This document shows, piece after piece, positions 62,332 through 64,000 of a DNA stretch of 64,000 nucleotides. The notes beneath the pieces are model-generated. The model saw only the letters and a program-made list of their open reading frames with translations. It had not been told where the DNA came from and made no database searches. How positions within the stretch are numbered: position 1 is the stretch's first letter; the number at the start of each line of letters is the position of its first letter. The position numbers and the translations under genes were made by a program. Source of the DNA: Bacillota bacterium (GTDB lineage Bacteria; Bacillota_A; Clostridia; Lachnospirales; Lachnospiraceae); the NCBI GenBank assembly GCA_023443625.1, contig JAEZTQ010000008.1:62001-126000 (forward strand), read 5' to 3'.

Positions 62332-63183
62332 ATGAAGAAAAAAGAGAAAATGACAAAATACTTATTGATACTGCCCGGATTCAGCTTTTTTTTATTTACT
62401 ATGTTGATACCCTTTTTTATGGGTATAAATATTGCATTTACAGATTGGAACGGAGTAACCACTGATTATAATTATATTGGACTTTTAAATTTTATCAATA
62501 TAATTAAGGATACACGCATTAGCAAACCTTTTATGAACACCTTGCATTTTACTGTTGCCGGTACTGTGCTTAGTAATTTTGTCTCACTTTCATTAGCATT
62601 ATTATTAAATGTCAGATTCAAAAAGTTCAGCAATCTGGCAAGGATTATCTTTTTTATTCCTGTATGCTTCAGTTCTGTATTAACTGCATTCTTATGGAAA
62701 TTTATTTATGGTGAATTTTTAACTGGAGTTTTCGGTATTAAGAATATGTTAGGAAATAGGGAAGCAGTAATTATAGCAATCGTTATTATTGGAATATGGA
62801 ATACTGCAGGTGTCAACATGCTTATCTACCTTTCGGGACTTAAGAATATACCAATAGAACTATACGAGGCAGCTAAGGTTGATGGTGGTAATGCTTTTAT
62901 GAGATTTAGAAAAATCACGTTACCATTACTAACACCTTCTTTTACTGTATGTGTCACGTTGACTATGACCTCTTGGCTAAAAGAATTTGCAACAACATTA
63001 TCAGCGACTGGAGGGGGACCAGGGGGAGCGTCAAAAACAGTGTCAATTTACATATATGAAAATCTTTATAAGTACTATAAAGCTGGCTATGGGCAGGCGG
63101 TATCCTTTTTATTTTCAATCTGCATGATTGTTATAGGGCTTGTTGTTTCAGCATTTTTCAGAAAACGTGAAGTGGAGATGTAA
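62332..63183 (+). CDS. ABC sugar transporter permease (MsmF/UgpA-like)
   Basis: A 283-residue permease with six predicted helices; the EAA loop is YEAAKVDGGNAFMRFRKITL (about 182-201). GGGAG precedes the ATG, 19 nt after the hydrolase stop. It pairs with the next permease. A binding protein has not appeared within the window and may follow downstream. Confidence 0.93.
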   Translation: MKKKEKMTKYLLILPGFSFFLFTMLIPFFMGINIAFTDWNGVTTDYNYIGLLNFINIIKDTRISKPFMNTLHFTVAGTVLSNFVSLSLALLLNVRFKKFSNLARIIFFIPVCFSSVLTAFLWKFIYGEFLTGVFGIKNMLGNREAVIIAIVIIGIWNTAGVNMLIYLSGLKNIPIELYEAAKVDGGNAFMRFRKITLPLLTPSFTVCVTLTMTSWLKEFATTLSATGGGPGGASKTVSIYIYENLYKYYKAGYGQAVSFLFSICMIVIGLVVSAFFRKREVEM

Positions 63184-63185
63184 GT

Positions 63186-64000
63186 ATGGGAAAGAAGATA
63201 AAAAGTCCAGATGTTGTCACAATAACAATTACTCTTGTGGCAGTAGTTATATTTATAATACCAATATATTTGGCAGTGTTGACTGCATTTAAAACAAAAC
63301 AAGAGTTGTCGCTTTCTGTTTTAGCATTGCCGAAGGAACTAAATTTGCAAAATTTCATTGATGGAATGCAACGAAGTGATTTCTTTCACTCCTTGATGAA
63401 TAGTATATTGGTAACCTTTCCGTCTGTAATATTAATCGTGCTGTGCGCTTCCATGAGTGGTTATTCAATTGCGAGATATGGAAAAGAAACAAGGGCGCTA
63501 AGAGGTTTGGATAAGTTATATCTTGCATCATTAATGATACCTTTCCAGATTCTAATGATACCGGTTTACAGGATTTTTAAATCCTTAGGAATGTTAAATT
63601 CGCTGTTTGGAATGGTAATTATGTTAACGGGAACTAGTATTGCATATTCTTCATTTCTATATGTGGGATTTGTCAAATCAATACCAAAAGAAATTGAAGA
63701 GTCTGCTTATATTGACGGGTGTAATCAGATGCAAGCATTTTGGCAAATCGTATTCCCTCTTCTAAAACCAATATCAGCCACTGTTGCTGCTCTGCATGTA
63801 ATGTGGTTATGGAATGATTTTAATATATCGATTATTTTACTACAAAAAGAAAAGGTTCGAACTATTACAGTCAAACAATTTTACTTTTTTGGTCAATACA
63901 CTGCAGAGTACGGAATGGCCTTTGCTGCAGCTATATTATCTATGATACCTGTTATTCTATGTTTTGCTTTTATGCAGAAGTACGTGGTAAGCGGAATTTC
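63186..64000 (+). CDS. ABC sugar transporter permease (MalG-like), partial
   Basis: 271 full codons are present; the 3' end lies beyond the window, but family length (about 275) suggests only a few residues are missing. The start ATG 63186 comes 2 nt after the preceding stop. Helices and the EAA loop EESAYIDGCNQMQAFWQIVF match MalG-type permeases; the segment MWLWNDFNISIILLQKEK is also typical. It completes the membrane part of the importer. Confidence 0.93.
   Translation, partial: MGKKIKSPDVVTITITLVAVVIFIIPIYLAVLTAFKTKQELSLSVLALPKELNLQNFIDGMQRSDFFHSLMNSILVTFPSVILIVLCASMSGYSIARYGKETRALRGLDKLYLASLMIPFQILMIPVYRIFKSLGMLNSLFGMVIMLTGTSIAYSSFLYVGFVKSIPKEIEESAYIDGCNQMQAFWQIVFPLLKPISATVAALHVMWLWNDFNISIILLQKEKVRTITVKQFYFFGQYTAEYGMAFAAAILSMIPVILCFAFMQKYVVSGI

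Overview
The window is low-GC DNA with strong AGGAGG-type ribosome binding sites, a T-box in front of valS, Rho-independent terminators and many genes of families I associate with Clostridia. These include a LytTR/DUF3021 pair, proteins resembling the DUF5717/DUF5716 families, a CD3324-type HTH protein, a BspA-like leucine-rich-repeat surface protein, GH65 phosphorylase, and a glycine/proline-rich protein behind a sigma-K-like promoter. Together they point to a spore-forming, plant- or gut-polysaccharide-degrading member of the Lachnospiraceae (Lachnoclostridium-like). This is inferred from gene content only; no rRNA, tRNA, CRISPR array, prophage or intact insertion sequence was seen.

Layout. 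1-3.9 kb: heterodimeric ABC exporter (one half cut by the window edge) with its MarR repressor. 4.0-5.3 kb: LytTR regulator plus DUF3021 membrane partner and a long nested stem-loop. 5.3-6.4 kb: CobD/HisC-like aminotransferase. 6.6-13.6 kb: a four-gene operon of uncharacterised proteins around an Hsp70/actin-like fold. 14.0-25.6 kb: a LacI-regulated sugar operon (ABC importer, GH2 beta-galactosidase, GH65 phosphorylase, EamA transporter, beta-phosphoglucomutase). 25.7-28.4 kb: secreted LRR protein. 28.7-31.9 kb: T-box and valS. 32.2-33.3 kb: lipoprotein esterase. 33.5-38.7 kb: two-component system and MacB/FtsX ABC transporter. 38.9-41.8 kb: mgsA and a BlaI/BlaR1 operon. 41.9-46.8 kb: LysR regulator and purL. 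46.9-48.8 kb: ECF sigma/anti-sigma operon. 49.3-50.7 kb: aspartokinase. 51.0-52.9 kb: GntR/ABC operon. 53.0-58.6 kb: spore-coat-like protein, Lgt-like protein, lipoproteins, a stand-alone FakA-type domain and a double GNAT. 58.8-60.2 kb: two small genes behind matching leaders with 8-codon upstream ORFs. 60.5-64 kb: a second sugar operon (GH35/42-like enzyme and two ABC permeases, the last cut by the edge).

How the parts work together. The two sugar operons import oligosaccharides and cleave them inside the cell: beta-galactoside hydrolysis by GH2 or the GH35/42-like enzyme, and phosphorolysis by GH65 giving beta-glucose-1-phosphate, which the adjacent beta-phosphoglucomutase turns into glucose-6-phosphate. 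Several loci are regulator-plus-transporter defence or stress modules (MarR/ABC, two-component/MacB, GntR/ABC, BlaI/BlaR1, ECF/anti-sigma).

Most unusual observations: (i) DUF1062 and CD3324-type genes share a leader with an 8-codon upstream ORF whose stop codon lies inside a hairpin that can be replaced by an alternative, partly covarying pairing; (ii) the BlaI-type repressor and the ECF sigma factor lack ATG/GTG/TTG starts and appear to begin at ATA and ATC, each exactly 8 nt after a GGGGG Shine-Dalgarno core; (iii) the four-gene Hsp70-like operon; (iv) an intergenic repeat family with at least four clear copies in both orientations; (v) a hairpin-plus-AAAGGYATGGT leader shared by three unrelated genes.
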